64,000 nt of DNA, taken from assembly GCF_964275005.1 (NCBI RefSeq), contig NC_092706.1:10115144-10179143 (forward strand), in the 5' to 3' direction. Every line of letters begins with the position of its first letter. Position 1 is the first letter of the stretch. The notes under the pieces are model-generated. The model saw nothing but the letters and a program-made list of their open reading frames with translations, was not told the origin of the DNA and did no database searches. The translations under genes were made by a program, and so were the position numbers. Shown one piece after another: positions 24,230-35,593 of the stretch. This stretch comes from Diadema setosum. Lineage: Eukaryota > Echinodermata > Echinoidea > Diadematoida > Diadematidae.

Positions 24230-27213
24230 AAAACAAGCTATAAGATGCCCCTTCATTTTTTGGGGAAAAGGAGAATTTCAAAATGAATACAATAAGAATT
24301 AAGAGTATACATTTATATGGGTATAAAACATGTTAATTGCCTCAAACCGTTTCCTTTTTTTTTTTCTTGTAGAGTTTATTTCATCCTATACATTCTTTCT
24401 CAATAGCATGAAAACTGCATGTATATACAAAAGTGGTATACATTACAATATTCTGATAGAGATGGCTTTCTCTGTCATGGCAAACAACTGCAGGTATGGC
24501 TCCATGGTCATGCATGAAATTTTTGTGCACACATAAACACATGAAGAAAAATCAATACCAAATCCTAAATATCCCATGACATCAGCCATAAATAAAGCCA
24601 ATGAAAATGTTTGATTTTCATGAAAAAAAAAAAAAAAGAAAGAGCAAAGTTACTCTGTTTTGACCTGTGAGCACAATGTTGCATACATGTAATGCAGATC
24701 TGCTTAATTCTTTTTCACATCTTTACATACATTTGTAGCTTACGTATCAGAGTCGGGGGGGGGGGGGGGGAGGGAGGGGAATGAAAGATATATACACCTT
24801 TCACCAAATTCTTCTGGCTGAGGACCCAAAATAAACATTTAGAACATGAGCCCATTTCCTGCCTCTATAAAAAGATAATTATAATGATAATAAGATAAAT
24901 AAATAGATACATGTAAATAAATACATGTGAATGTCTTGAAGTTTCAGCAATGGAAACAAATTAATGAAATACCTATTCCTGATCAACCTCCGAGTATCAT
25001 TTTGGCATTTCACTGCAAAAAGAACAATGAAAAGAAAAGAAGTGTGTGTGCTTTTTCTTCATAAACATTAAATGAAACCATTGCAAGCATCTATGTCATT
25101 GAAGTTCAGAGAGCAAAAATAGAAGATCAAAGTGTGTCATACTCCATTCTAACAATACATGTACATTTTACTCAAAATAATGTGTATACTGAATGTCCAA
25201 TTAACTGATTGCCGAGATTCACTCCTCTAATATTTGATGTACAGCACCTTCATCAAATTTCAGTCTCACGTATGACAAAATAAGTTATGCATTTACTTAG
25301 TATGCCAATGCTAGTCCTTTGAAATTCATGTACAACATTGTAGTCACCCAGGCCACATGCTTTTATGCACAAATTACAAGATACATCAGTGATTAAACAG
25401 ATTGAACAATCTCTATGAGTATCTGGCTGCAAAGCACACATCTTACACCTGGATACAACAAAGAAATTTCTATCGAAACATTCAATTCTCACTGTCAAAA
25501 ACCTAGATGAGTAACTCTGATGAACAGTGGCATACACAGTACTCCAGTCATGTTAGTGGCACACAACACACTTATCAAGCAGAGAGGCTATCAAGGTTGG
25601 ACCACAAGTCTCCACTGACCCTAGCACTGAAAATTTGAAGAAGAATGTAATCACTGTCACAGTGTCTTGCTTTTAACAAGTCAATACACACATTTACAGA
25701 TTGAAAAACACAAAAGTTGTAACCTCCACAAACTGCTTCATAATTTCAAGCTTTATTAAGAATTAATGTCCTGCATCTCAGAAAATTATCCCCCTCAAAA
25801 AAAAAAGAAAAAGAAAAAGAAAGAACTAACCCTCTTCTCCACCGACAGCAATTACGAAAAATCACCATTCAATATGCCTTCTCATTTCAATATAGCAATC
25901 TACAGAGGTAGTTTGCTATTCACGGTTGACAAGTATACCTACCAAATCGATACTCCATGGTACGGCATGCTGGTTTTTCAAGCAACTTACTATGAGCTAA
26001 CATGCACGAGTCTCCTATACTGATTACATCTACAGAACTCCTAGACTAACCACATAATTAAAGGTACGTGCCTTTATTCTGGCCTAAAAATTACATTTTG
26101 CAAAGTTCAAAATTAAAACAGATGTTGCTGTACTGCTCTGGCTCCGAGGGTACCCTCTCTGCATGTGTATGTGCACAGACATTTGTGAAATTGTGGCATT
26201 ACAATGCAATCTCAAGTGTGTGATTGAGATGTACATGAATCTGTATTTATACATGTACATGTAATTCAAAATACATGTATGTCATTACATGTTAAATACC
26301 TATACACTGCATCGCGTTAAGTATCCAATTGACATATCAAGTCATTTTCATTTCTTGATAATTCATACATTCTGATTAATAGGTCAGATGCAGTGTATTC
26401 TACAGTCTTCAGGGATGGTTTCGAATGAAGACAGATGATACCATGGTGTTTCACAGACAGAAGACACGAAAGATGAAAATATCACCCACAAAACTGGAAG
26501 CAATGACACAATGTGCACTTCATAAGTCACTGCTCATTTAATGTTTCCTTCAAATTTCATAGATTCCCAGCTTTGTGCTCTGTGATCTGTCATACTCATT
26601 ACATAATCCTAAATCCCCCCAATAAAAAAAAACAAGAGAGAGAGAGAGAAAAGAAGAGGATGGACTTACTGATGTCTCCATCATACACACAAGTTTGAAT
26701 GAAGTATCACATATACCATAATCTCAATTCCATGCATTTCAACTGCTTCAATCTTGCAGCTGAAACAGTCAAAATTTGAAAACCATACTCATCGCTTCCA
26801 GAGTCACTCATAACTTTGTACAGGCTTGGAAATCATGAGCCGCGCATTGAGCATACACTGGGGGTTTCATCTTATCACACTGCAATGGCCACTTTGCCAA
26901 GCTGATGCATTCCTCTGTGCCTGCATACTTTGATAAATAGAGATGTAGTTGTGCACACATAAATGAAAGTGTGGTCTGAGACCTATGGTTAAAGCAAACA
27001 CATCGCATGCTTTGAACATCTTCACAAAGCTTAAAGGCTTTCTTAAAACAGGTGATTAGCTGTAACAAGAAGTAAAGACCTACTTATTTTTGATACATCA
27101 CAATCTCATCGCCATGTGCGCGAACTGTCACAAAATTGGATTTCAGTGCCTCCTTCCTCCTCCTCCTCTGATCTTCTGGATGGACTCTCCAAGTTTCTTG
27201 GAAGCCAGCAACA
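24230..27213. other. Intergenic space and MED1 3' UTR
   Basis: No coding region recognised. On the minus strand AATAAA signals lie at 26073-26078 and 25752-25757, about 1.7 and 2.0 kb past the MED1 stop; either could end the MED1 transcript. A G-run (24756-24770) and A/GA-rich tracts (24622-24640, 25797-25825, 26626-26656) are simple repeats. Confidence 0.4.
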
Positions 27214-27433
27214 TACTGTAAAAGTGGAAATTTCCGTGGTTTGGAAATTTTTGCGCATTTTGCACAACCAGAAGCTAGCGCAAAAATAAAAGCATACAAA
27301 TATTTTTGCATGACATACATGTATGTTCCAGAAATTAATGTCCTGATTCCGCAGAATTAAAAACAGGCAAAGTTCATCTCACCTGGCTGAGTGCAAAAAA
27401 TAACTCGCACAAAAATATCCACTTTTACAGCAA
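27214..27433. mobile_element. Tigger-like MITE, 'CTGTAAAAGTGGAAATT' family
   Basis: TACTGTAAAAGTGGAAATTT at the left and ATCCACTTTTACAGCA at the right, about 220 bp, with a TA-like flank. A related copy at 62949-63126 shares the inner words CATATGTTCCAGAA-type and GATTCC.CTGAATTAAAAAC. Confidence 0.7.
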
Positions 27434-27769
27434 TATAAAACTCACTGCAACTTGCAGATGGAAAATAGAATAAACTTGTCAATTCCAGGATCGGCTGTGA
27501 TTCTCTATAGGCTTTTTAAAAAATTCACGAAACCCTTTGTCAAAAGCACCTGTCACTTTCAGGCATATGTCAAGAAGAAAGTCACATGATTGTAAATTAT
27601 TGTATAATCCATATTGTAACTTGAAGAAAAAAAAAAAGTTTCATGCCAGACAAGTAACCAGAAACCAGTTGCCTCTGGCACATTTGCAACAGTACACATT
27701 GATTTACTTGCACATGGTCACACCTGGCTAAACTGCAATGTAACTGACACTGAAGAGTTGTAAGAAGGC

Positions 27770-30700
27770 CTACTGGTCCTCTGGATGGATGGAAGTGATG
27801 AGAGCCTCGTCCATCAGCTCATCGTCAATGCGACAGGGACTCCTGGAGACGCTGTCAGAGCCGAGGCTCTTCACTGATGCAGGCGACTTGCCGATGCCCA
27901 GGGGGGATTGTGCAATCTGGCCGAGGGGAGAGTGAGCCACAGCACTCCTGGGCGAGGTAGATCCAGCCTCAGTCTGGGTGTTACTGTTCCTACTCTCTGG
28001 CCGCGGAGATCTCTGGGCCTTCTGATGGTGGGTCCGCGGAGATTGCGGCATGTCTATCACCATTCCAAACTCCTCCTCGCTGTCCACTGGGCTGTATGGT
28101 GATGCTGCCTGCCGCGCCTTCTTGGTCACCGGCTGCTGAAGGTTTATCGGTGTGGATGACCGCTTAGTCGCCTTGGGACTCGGAGCACCGCTGGGGCTGG
28201 TCACACCACATGTGGATATCTGCTGTGGGCTTGGAGCTTTGGGGGAAATGGGGCCAAGGGGTTTGGGAGAAGGTGCAGACTTTATCGCAGGCTTTGGACT
28301 TGGTACAGACATGACAGTAGGATTCCTTGGGCTGGGAACCATGGCAGGACTGGGCACTTTGAAGTCGATCCCTGGCTGTTTGGATACGGTGCTACTCTTG
28401 CTCATATCCTCAGAGAGGTCCTTTTCTGGCAATTTGCTGTCACTGCTTGTACTACTAGTTCTGGGGTCCACCTTCCTGATGTCTTCAGTTTTGAGCTTGT
28501 CTTTGTCTGTGCTCTTCGTTTCCTGAGAAATGTTTTTGTTTTGCTGGGGTTGTGTTGTAAATGTCTTGCGATTTACTTCTGCTGTCTGCTTCCCCTCACG
28601 ACCACTGTTCTCACTAGCATCTTTGGCATCCTTGGAGAGGCTTCGCATAACCCCTGGTTTAGACGTCTTGACAGGGTCTCCCTCTTTCTCCTTGCTAACT
28701 CCTGCAACCTCTCTTTTCATCCGCGGGTCTAAGGGTTTGGATTCTTGTTTTTTAACGGAGAAAGTTTGAGTCTTATTTTTCTGAGCCTCTGATGATGATA
28801 GCTTACCATCTCCTTGAATGCTGCTCTGCTGAGATTGCGGACCAGGCTCTTTTGCCATAGTTGGTTTGGGTTTCTGCAGTGGCCCCTGGTCCTGTTTGAC
28901 CAGTTTGGTCCCTGTCAGGGGTTTGGACTCGGTTTTGGACATGTCAGGAGAAGATTTCTGTAAGACTAAGGAGGTCTTTCTGGCAAGTTCACTTGGCTTG
29001 CTTGTCGAGGGTGTTTGGGATTTGACTGACGGGGATTGCATTCTTGGTTGGGAAGACGACGTTTGTAACTTGACACCTGTGGTTGAAGGAGGGGTCTGCC
29101 CGACTGTCAAGACCGATGTCTGCATCATTTCTGGTGTCACTGCCAACTGGACCTTTGTGACTTTCTGCTGCCCTCTCTCTGCAGACTGGTAAGTTGACTG
29201 CACATGACTGAGGATGATGGGTTTACTCCGTGAAATGGGCGATGTGCCAGGTCTGGCTGCCGATTTCACTGGACTTGTTGTTGCACTTGATGTGGGGATG
29301 CTACTTGTACTCAGTGGTGAAGGCTTGCTCTGCTTCACCGAGATACTCTTTCCTGTGGGACTACTCGCCCTCTTCTGACTACCAAGAGGGGGTGTGCTGA
29401 CTTTTGGAGGTCTCGACTGAGAGGGATGCTTGGGGGATGACTTACTCTTTACAACACCAGGAGTCTGAGCTGATGGGGAAGAAATCAAGCCACTGGGTCT
29501 AGAAAGTGGTGAGGGGGATGGTTGTCGAGTTGGTAATGGGGGCCCTGACACTACTGGTCCTTTTGATACCTGAGGTTTTGCACTCTCTGACTTTGCCACA
29601 GAAAATGTCATGTCAGTTAATTTCTTCTCCTTTGTAGGTGTATCCGTATCCATCTTGCCATTCCCTCCACTCTTGCTAGGCTTTACACTCTCCGTCTTTT
29701 CATTTCCACTGATTTCAGGAGTGGATGTTTTTGTGTCTTTCCCAGAGTCTGGCTTCTCTTTTTCCTCTCCCCCAGCACCTTCCCCTAATCCTGATGGGGC
29801 AGATCCAAGGGCACTGAATAGACCAACCCTCTCCACCCGCTCAGCCTTTTCACTTTTTTCCACTTTGTCAACCTTTTCAACACTTTCCTTCTCTGCATTT
29901 TCTTTAATCTTGTTGATGATGCCCATGAGGGACTCTTTTCGGCCAACACGCATGCGCGGTTTGGGTGTGGTGACTTTCCCAGAGCTGGGACCAGCACTTG
30001 TTGGTGTGCTAGCAGACAACGGGGTGGTAGGAGAGGTTAAAGATGGAGTTGCCGTTTTGATACTTGCTGGTATTTCTAATGGTGGCGGCTTATTAGATGT
30101 AGTTGTCGAAGATTTGGACACTGCCACAGTTGTTTTTGTAGGTGTCTGAGGAGCTGATTGTGACAGAGCAGCAGCAGAAGAAGTTGGTGGTATGCTTGTG
30201 GTAGCAAGAGTAGAGCTTGAAGTTGTGCTCACACTCACGACAGTCACAGGTTTACAAGCAGTGGTTGTCACTGTATTGGGTGATGTGGTCACAGCGGTAC
30301 TGATGGGGGAGGCCTTTGGCACGGTTTGTGCAGCTGATGGTGTTACAGTCAGGGGAGTAGTATCTGATGTAGTTGGTACTGGAGTGCTACTGTAACTCGA
30401 AGTGCTGGGTATAACTGATGCAGTAGACATAGAAGAAGTAGTTGATGTGGTAGACGTGGTATTGACAGCAGTAGTGATTGTGGCACTGCTATTCGAAGAT
30501 GTACTGCTTCCTATAGATGGGGTTGAGTTAGAAGCAGAAGAAGTTGATGCGGTACCCTGACTGCTAGGAACTTTGCTTGCACTTGAAGATGTAGGAGCTG
30601 CTGGGGGCTTTACATTTACTACAGATGGCTGCGGCTTTGGGGTACTACTCGTAGAAGTCTTTGGTACTGGACTTGGTGACCTGTCCAGTTTTACTTGGGA

Positions 30701-33502
30701 CTGCCCCGACTTTGCACTTCCCAAACTGGAAGGGAGTAAACCACGGTTACTGACCTGAGCTGCAGCTGCACTTGCTTTTGACCCATACGTTGACGTTGAC
30801 ATGGACTTCGACAGAATATTTGGTCCTTGTCTCCTTACACCTTGTCCCACAGCTAGTGGAGATTTGCTCACTGTGGACAGTGATTTACCAAATGGCGGCT
30901 TTGCACCGTCTGGTTTCCTGCCTGTGGGACTCACTGTCGTAATGCGTTGCCCTGACTGAAGAATCTTCTTTGGTGAGGCAAGCTTGGGGGAATCCCCCTT
31001 CCCCCACATGGGCCTCTTTGGTGAGGACAACAAAGGGCTCTTTGCATTTGGAGATGGTGAAGTGGCAGGTTTGGGGGCCGAGGGCATCTTGGAGCCTGGC
31101 AGCTGCTTACTCTCAGATGCCTGCTTACTTAACTTTGGAATACGGGGTAGAGATGAAATGTTTGTCTTGGGGAAGAAACCAGCAATTGGAGATCTTGGCA
31201 CTGAACTAGCACGTTGCGAAGAATCGAGGGACCTTGCTTTCTTGGCAAGTTCTGCCTTGGCCTTGGATACATTAGACATGGGTGAACTCTTGGCCATTGA
31301 ATATGGCTTCACAGACGTGGGCTCTGACTTTGTTGCTGCAACATCGTGAGTACCCTTAGACTGAACATCCTGTGACAGCCCCTTGCTGGTCTGGTCATCA
31401 ACAACTTGCACCTTTGACACATCCTTCAAAACTCTAGGACCTTCCTCTTTGATGGGCTTCACTTCTCTTTCTATTTCAGTTTTCAAGGCAGATGGGTCTG
31501 GTTTGATGGATTTCATAACTGGCTCGGCTCTTTCTGGCTGCTCCACTTTTACTTCTGATTTGACTTCTGCTTTGCTGTCAGGTTTCTCCTCTTTCACTTC
31601 CCTCAGTCCCGGAGTTGGCGATGGAGTTGCAGAGTCACCACTTGTCACTGGCCTGATCTTTATCTTCGGAGGGGCTGGACCAGAGTCTTTGGCTTTTGAT
31701 TTTGGCTCCTTCTCAGGCTTGTGGCGGATTGTCTTGAAGGTCATCTTCAAGGGTTGCTCTATGTTGACAGCCATTGTTACGCTGGAATAGTTGCCATGAT
31801 CTTGGCAAGGCTCTGGGGACGATTCACTGCTGTATGTTTCAGGTAATTTCTTCTTCTGTCGACCCCGCTTTTTGGGTTTAGGTGCATCAGAATCAGAAAA
31901 ACCACTCCCATCTCTAGCACCTCTCCGAGACCTCTTCTTTGAACCCCTGCGGACACCCTCACTCTGCAAAGATGGTCCAGATTCTGTAAAACTCTTGGTA
32001 AAATTCTTTGGCTTTCCTTTTGACACAGGTACTCGAAGACGGGCGGCAGGAAGCGATTGAGACAGATTGGTCACACCTTGCATCCTACTGAGTGGAGCTG
32101 GTTTCCCACCCAGAGACGAGCTACCTGTGGCCATATCGAGGCTGAGACTCTTGGTAAGGTTGGACACACTGAGATCCAGGACGCCACCAGTCATCTTGGC
32201 CATATCGGTTCTAGTTTCAAGACCAGCCTGTATGGCTGTTGACAGAGGGCCCGGGGTGAGGGCAGACAATGACACAGGGGGAGGCAGGTCGGTGGTCGTA
32301 CGGTGCTGTTCATCAAACTCACTCCCCGTAGGAATTCCCATGCGAGTTATTGCTGTGTGCACGCTTGGCAAGCTGCCAAACTCATCGTCATTATCAAACA
32401 CTTCCGTATTCTTCAGCAGATCTTCATTGATGTCGATGCTGTCAAGACTATACTGGGAGCGGCAGCTAGCACGCCTTCCAGTTTCTGGAGAAATGGTGGA
32501 CCTTGGGGGATCAGGGAGGAGATCCTCTGCAAAGAGATTCTTTGACTGGTGAGAAAAGATATCAGAATCTACACTTCTATGCAGCGGTTCCGCTTTAATC
32601 ACAGCAGGTATGTCTTCAACAGAAGAGTGTTCTGGCGTACTCAGAGTACTGTGAGACATGGCCTTTGGCGGAGCAAATGTTGGTGTGGTTGGTACACTGG
32701 GAATGCTTGGCGTCTTGGGACTTTGGCGCGCACCAACACTTGACTGTGAACTGGTGCTATCCAAACGAGGAGGGCGCCCTCTTTTGGGCTTAGCAACAGG
32801 TTGAATTGGATGGTCAATCTCTGACAACAAGGCCGACAGCTCCCCGGTTTGAGGCACAGATCTAGGTGGGTCCATCACCTGGCTTAACTTTTGCATTTCT
32901 GATAGTCTGTTTTGAATCTGCATCCGATGAGCCATATCGTCATCGTGATCATCTTCGCTTGCTTGTCTTTTGGGTGACTTATCGACACTGACAGACCGCA
33001 CACGCTTCAGTTTCTTGGGCCCCCTACCCGATTGGCCCAACGGCTGTGCAATGGCGGCCACTGGTGTCAGAGTATTGTGTTCTTGCAGCAGATTCATCAG
33101 CATGGGGTTCTTGTGCGGCCTCGGGCCAGATGGCAGAGGTGGAGAGGAGATCGGCGATGGTGATGGTGGAGGGATCGCAACTGGTGCAGTGCTGTTGGCA
33201 ACTCCTGCGGCGTGCTGCAGGAGACTGGCCAGCATGGGGTTCTGGGCCACTTTGGTAGGCTTGTCCCCCAAGAACTCAAAGGCCTCACCATGGGGCAGGA
33301 TGGCCGACAAGGTAGTCGTCAGGTCGCTGAGGATGCTGTGAGAGTGGAGCTGGTGGGATGATGAGGACTGGTGCGGACGGTGGCTGCCAAAATAGGAACC
33401 TCCATGACTGCCTCCAACGCCACCATGACGATGCAGGCTACTGACATGGTCAAACACAGAGCCACCGGAAGGACCAGAAGAGGGTGCGGGTGACTGACTC
33501 AC
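27770..33502 (-). CDS. MED1: MED1 last coding exon (LxxLL boxes and disordered tail)
   Basis: 5,733 bp, 1,910 residues plus stop TAG. The acceptor TTTGTAG ends at 33503; the first codon is GTG (Val), in phase with the previous exon, so it is not a start. Residues here (1 = Val): LxxLL box 1 in NPMLASLLQ at 91-95 (genome 33218-33232), box 2 in NPMLMNLLQ at 135-139 (33086-33100), the same order and context as human NPILTSLLQ and HPMLMNLLK. KPKRGRPP at 238-245 and KKRGRQKKK at 544-552 look like AT-hooks. The rest is Ser/Thr/Pro/Lys-rich with very many SP and TP sites, as in the disordered, phosphorylated human tail, but almost twice as long. Confidence 0.95.
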   Translation of the reverse strand: MSQSPAPSSGPSGGSVFDHVSSLHRHGGVGGSHGGSYFGSHRPHQSSSSHQLHSHSILSDLTTTLSAILPHGEAFEFLGDKPTKVAQNPMLASLLQHAAGVANSTAPVAIPPPSPSPISSPPLPSGPRPHKNPMLMNLLQEHNTLTPVAAIAQPLGQSGRGPKKLKRVRSVSVDKSPKRQASEDDHDDDMAHRMQIQNRLSEMQKLSQVMDPPRSVPQTGELSALLSEIDHPIQPVAKPKRGRPPRLDSTSSQSSVGARQSPKTPSIPSVPTTPTFAPPKAMSHSTLSTPEHSSVEDIPAVIKAEPLHRSVDSDIFSHQSKNLFAEDLLPDPPRSTISPETGRRASCRSQYSLDSIDINEDLLKNTEVFDNDDEFGSLPSVHTAITRMGIPTGSEFDEQHRTTTDLPPPVSLSALTPGPLSTAIQAGLETRTDMAKMTGGVLDLSVSNLTKSLSLDMATGSSSLGGKPAPLSRMQGVTNLSQSLPAARLRVPVSKGKPKNFTKSFTESGPSLQSEGVRRGSKKRSRRGARDGSGFSDSDAPKPKKRGRQKKKLPETYSSESSPEPCQDHGNYSSVTMAVNIEQPLKMTFKTIRHKPEKEPKSKAKDSGPAPPKIKIRPVTSGDSATPSPTPGLREVKEEKPDSKAEVKSEVKVEQPERAEPVMKSIKPDPSALKTEIEREVKPIKEEGPRVLKDVSKVQVVDDQTSKGLSQDVQSKGTHDVAATKSEPTSVKPYSMAKSSPMSNVSKAKAELAKKARSLDSSQRASSVPRSPIAGFFPKTNISSLPRIPKLSKQASESKQLPGSKMPSAPKPATSPSPNAKSPLLSSPKRPMWGKGDSPKLASPKKILQSGQRITTVSPTGRKPDGAKPPFGKSLSTVSKSPLAVGQGVRRQGPNILSKSMSTSTYGSKASAAAAQVSNRGLLPSSLGSAKSGQSQVKLDRSPSPVPKTSTSSTPKPQPSVVNVKPPAAPTSSSASKVPSSQGTASTSSASNSTPSIGSSTSSNSSATITTAVNTTSTTSTTSSMSTASVIPSTSSYSSTPVPTTSDTTPLTVTPSAAQTVPKASPISTAVTTSPNTVTTTACKPVTVVSVSTTSSSTLATTSIPPTSSAAALSQSAPQTPTKTTVAVSKSSTTTSNKPPPLEIPASIKTATPSLTSPTTPLSASTPTSAGPSSGKVTTPKPRMRVGRKESLMGIINKIKENAEKESVEKVDKVEKSEKAERVERVGLFSALGSAPSGLGEGAGGEEKEKPDSGKDTKTSTPEISGNEKTESVKPSKSGGNGKMDTDTPTKEKKLTDMTFSVAKSESAKPQVSKGPVVSGPPLPTRQPSPSPLSRPSGLISSPSAQTPGVVKSKSSPKHPSQSRPPKVSTPPLGSQKRASSPTGKSISVKQSKPSPLSTSSIPTSSATTSPVKSAARPGTSPISRSKPIILSHVQSTYQSAERGQQKVTKVQLAVTPEMMQTSVLTVGQTPPSTTGVKLQTSSSQPRMQSPSVKSQTPSTSKPSELARKTSLVLQKSSPDMSKTESKPLTGTKLVKQDQGPLQKPKPTMAKEPGPQSQQSSIQGDGKLSSSEAQKNKTQTFSVKKQESKPLDPRMKREVAGVSKEKEGDPVKTSKPGVMRSLSKDAKDASENSGREGKQTAEVNRKTFTTQPQQNKNISQETKSTDKDKLKTEDIRKVDPRTSSTSSDSKLPEKDLSEDMSKSSTVSKQPGIDFKVPSPAMVPSPRNPTVMSVPSPKPAIKSAPSPKPLGPISPKAPSPQQISTCGVTSPSGAPSPKATKRSSTPINLQQPVTKKARQAASPYSPVDSEEEFGMVIDMPQSPRTHHQKAQRSPRPESRNSNTQTEAGSTSPRSAVAHSPLGQIAQSPLGIGKSPASVKSLGSDSVSRSPCRIDDELMDEALITSIHPEDQ

Positions 33503-35556
33503 CTACAAATTACAGGAAAGTAAAGTTGAATGGCTGATTAATCAGGGCCAAAAATTCTGAACACAACATATTTTGTATAAAAACCAAAGTGCATGTCATA
33601 CAAAAATACCTACTGGATGAGATTTTCTCAATATTTGGTCTTAACTATATTTGTTCTTAAAGGCATAATTTACCATTTGCAGATGAGACAAAAACCTAGC
33701 AATAAAATAGTTCTAGAATGTGAGTGAGGGATAGAAACAATCTCTATAAAAATTTTAATCAGTAAAATCGATGTTAAGTATCGTTAAATATACAAAATGT
33801 GAACAATAGTTTTAATAAAAATGTTTCCAGACTAATAGTTACGGTTTAACCCTAATCCCCACAGGTTTTTTGAGGGACTTGAAACCACCAAGGGGGGGGG
33901 CAACTTTTTGCCCCCCCCCCCCCCCCCCCCTTCAGATCTCGGTCGTGGATCGTGCGATCCTGCACTAAGGTAGAGGCCAATATAATTTACAAGACTGTAT
34001 AGTTAGATTTTTCAAATTTTGATTTATGATTTTATATTAATTAATTTATGCTAATGTAGGCAAAAATATTTTTGCCTATAAATAAAAAAATGAAGCTCCA
34101 AGACTTCTAATTTTTGGTGAACATATTCTTTTCAATATCCTCAACAATAATACCGAAGCAAAAATTCGGCTTCATGATTATTTCTTATGTATTTTATTGT
34201 TTATTGAATTTCTTATGTATTTCCTTGTTTCTGTTTTTTTTTTTTTTGTCTAAATTTGTCGCAGAAACTTTTTAAAGCATAATCAGCCTAAAATAAATCA
34301 TTATCAGCCAATGAATGTAAAAGTACTTATCTTTATATGAATTAATTGCAAAAACACAATTTACATTGGATTTGTACACAAAATCATGTTTTTGAGCAAT
34401 TTTTTAGTCGAATTTTTTTCAAAGGGGCGTGGCTTCAAAACGGTATGCCCGGGAGCGACAAATTTGGTCTCAAAAGTTGTGCGATACTTGAAAGAAACTA
34501 GATATATCGCTACGGCAACTGATATGCCTCCGCCATAATGCATGGTTCTCCTAATAGGTCTATAGTACAATGTCTTGACAATGTGTGATGACAGTTTCAA
34601 ACAATTGGCAAAATATTAAAATGACAGGTTTGACACAAATGTGCTGAATGTTCACTTTCCTAGAACTAGGTTCAATTGGATGAATGATTAAAATGTCAGA
34701 GTGCAGGTATTTGGGGAACTGATGATTTTTACTTGACTTTTGACCCTTTTATAAGTTTATGCATTGAGTAATTTTTCAAGGTATTGAGAAGAAGTATAAT
34801 TTCAGTATCAAATGGGAAAATAGCATTATCTAAACCTGACCTTTGACCTTTGACCTCACAGTTCCAAAGAGAATCACTGTTAAGTTGAACATGCATAAAT
34901 ATGTAAGTTTCATGATGATACCTTGAGTTACTTCTGAGATATGGAGGAAAAAGTGCAATTCAGCACTTTCACTTGACCTTTGACCTTTTGGCAAGAAACC
35001 TCCCACAGAATATATATTGGGTAATACATGTATACATCAAGTTAAAAAAAAAAAAACAACCTTCATTCATTGCATAAATATAAGGAGAGTAGTGATATTT
35101 TGAGAAGTTGACCTTGACCTTTGACCCCCTGACCTTTGACCCATGACCCCCAACTTCTCTAGATAATCACTGCCCATCGGTACAAGCATATATACTAAGT
35201 TCCATGAAGATACCTTGAACCATTTGCAAGATATGGAGAAAAACATGAAATTTCAAAAAAAAATTCACAAAATAACCTGTGACCTTTGACCCTGTGACCC
35301 TAGAATCCACACAAAGTATTATCCCCCAAGGATATACCCTCATACCAAGTTTGATGTACAACTACCACACGGTTCTTGAGATATCGACAAAAACAAAATG
35401 GGACGGACGGACGTACGGACGACCCGAAAACATAATGCCTCCGGCCACTTCGTTGCGGAGGCATAAAAAGTCATAACATGTCGCGGCGAGAGCATCACGC
35501 GTTGCGGAATAATCACGTGAAACGCTGAGGGGGGGGGGGCCAAAATGCCTTCTTCC

Positions 35557-35593
<37 letters not shown>

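Noticed and set aside
23760-24302. Frames translating to Tyr-Ile repeats
   Set aside because: They are translations of (TA)n microsatellites.
29610-30149. 179-codon open frame on the plus strand within MED1
   Set aside because: It is the antisense shadow of the Ser/Thr-rich MED1 last exon, where low-complexity codons keep the opposite strand open. The same applies to the other plus-strand frames between 27.9 and 33.3 kb.
33500-33502. GTG at the start of the long MED1 frame read as a start codon
   Set aside because: It lies directly after a TTTGTAG acceptor and is in phase with the previous exon, so it is an internal valine.
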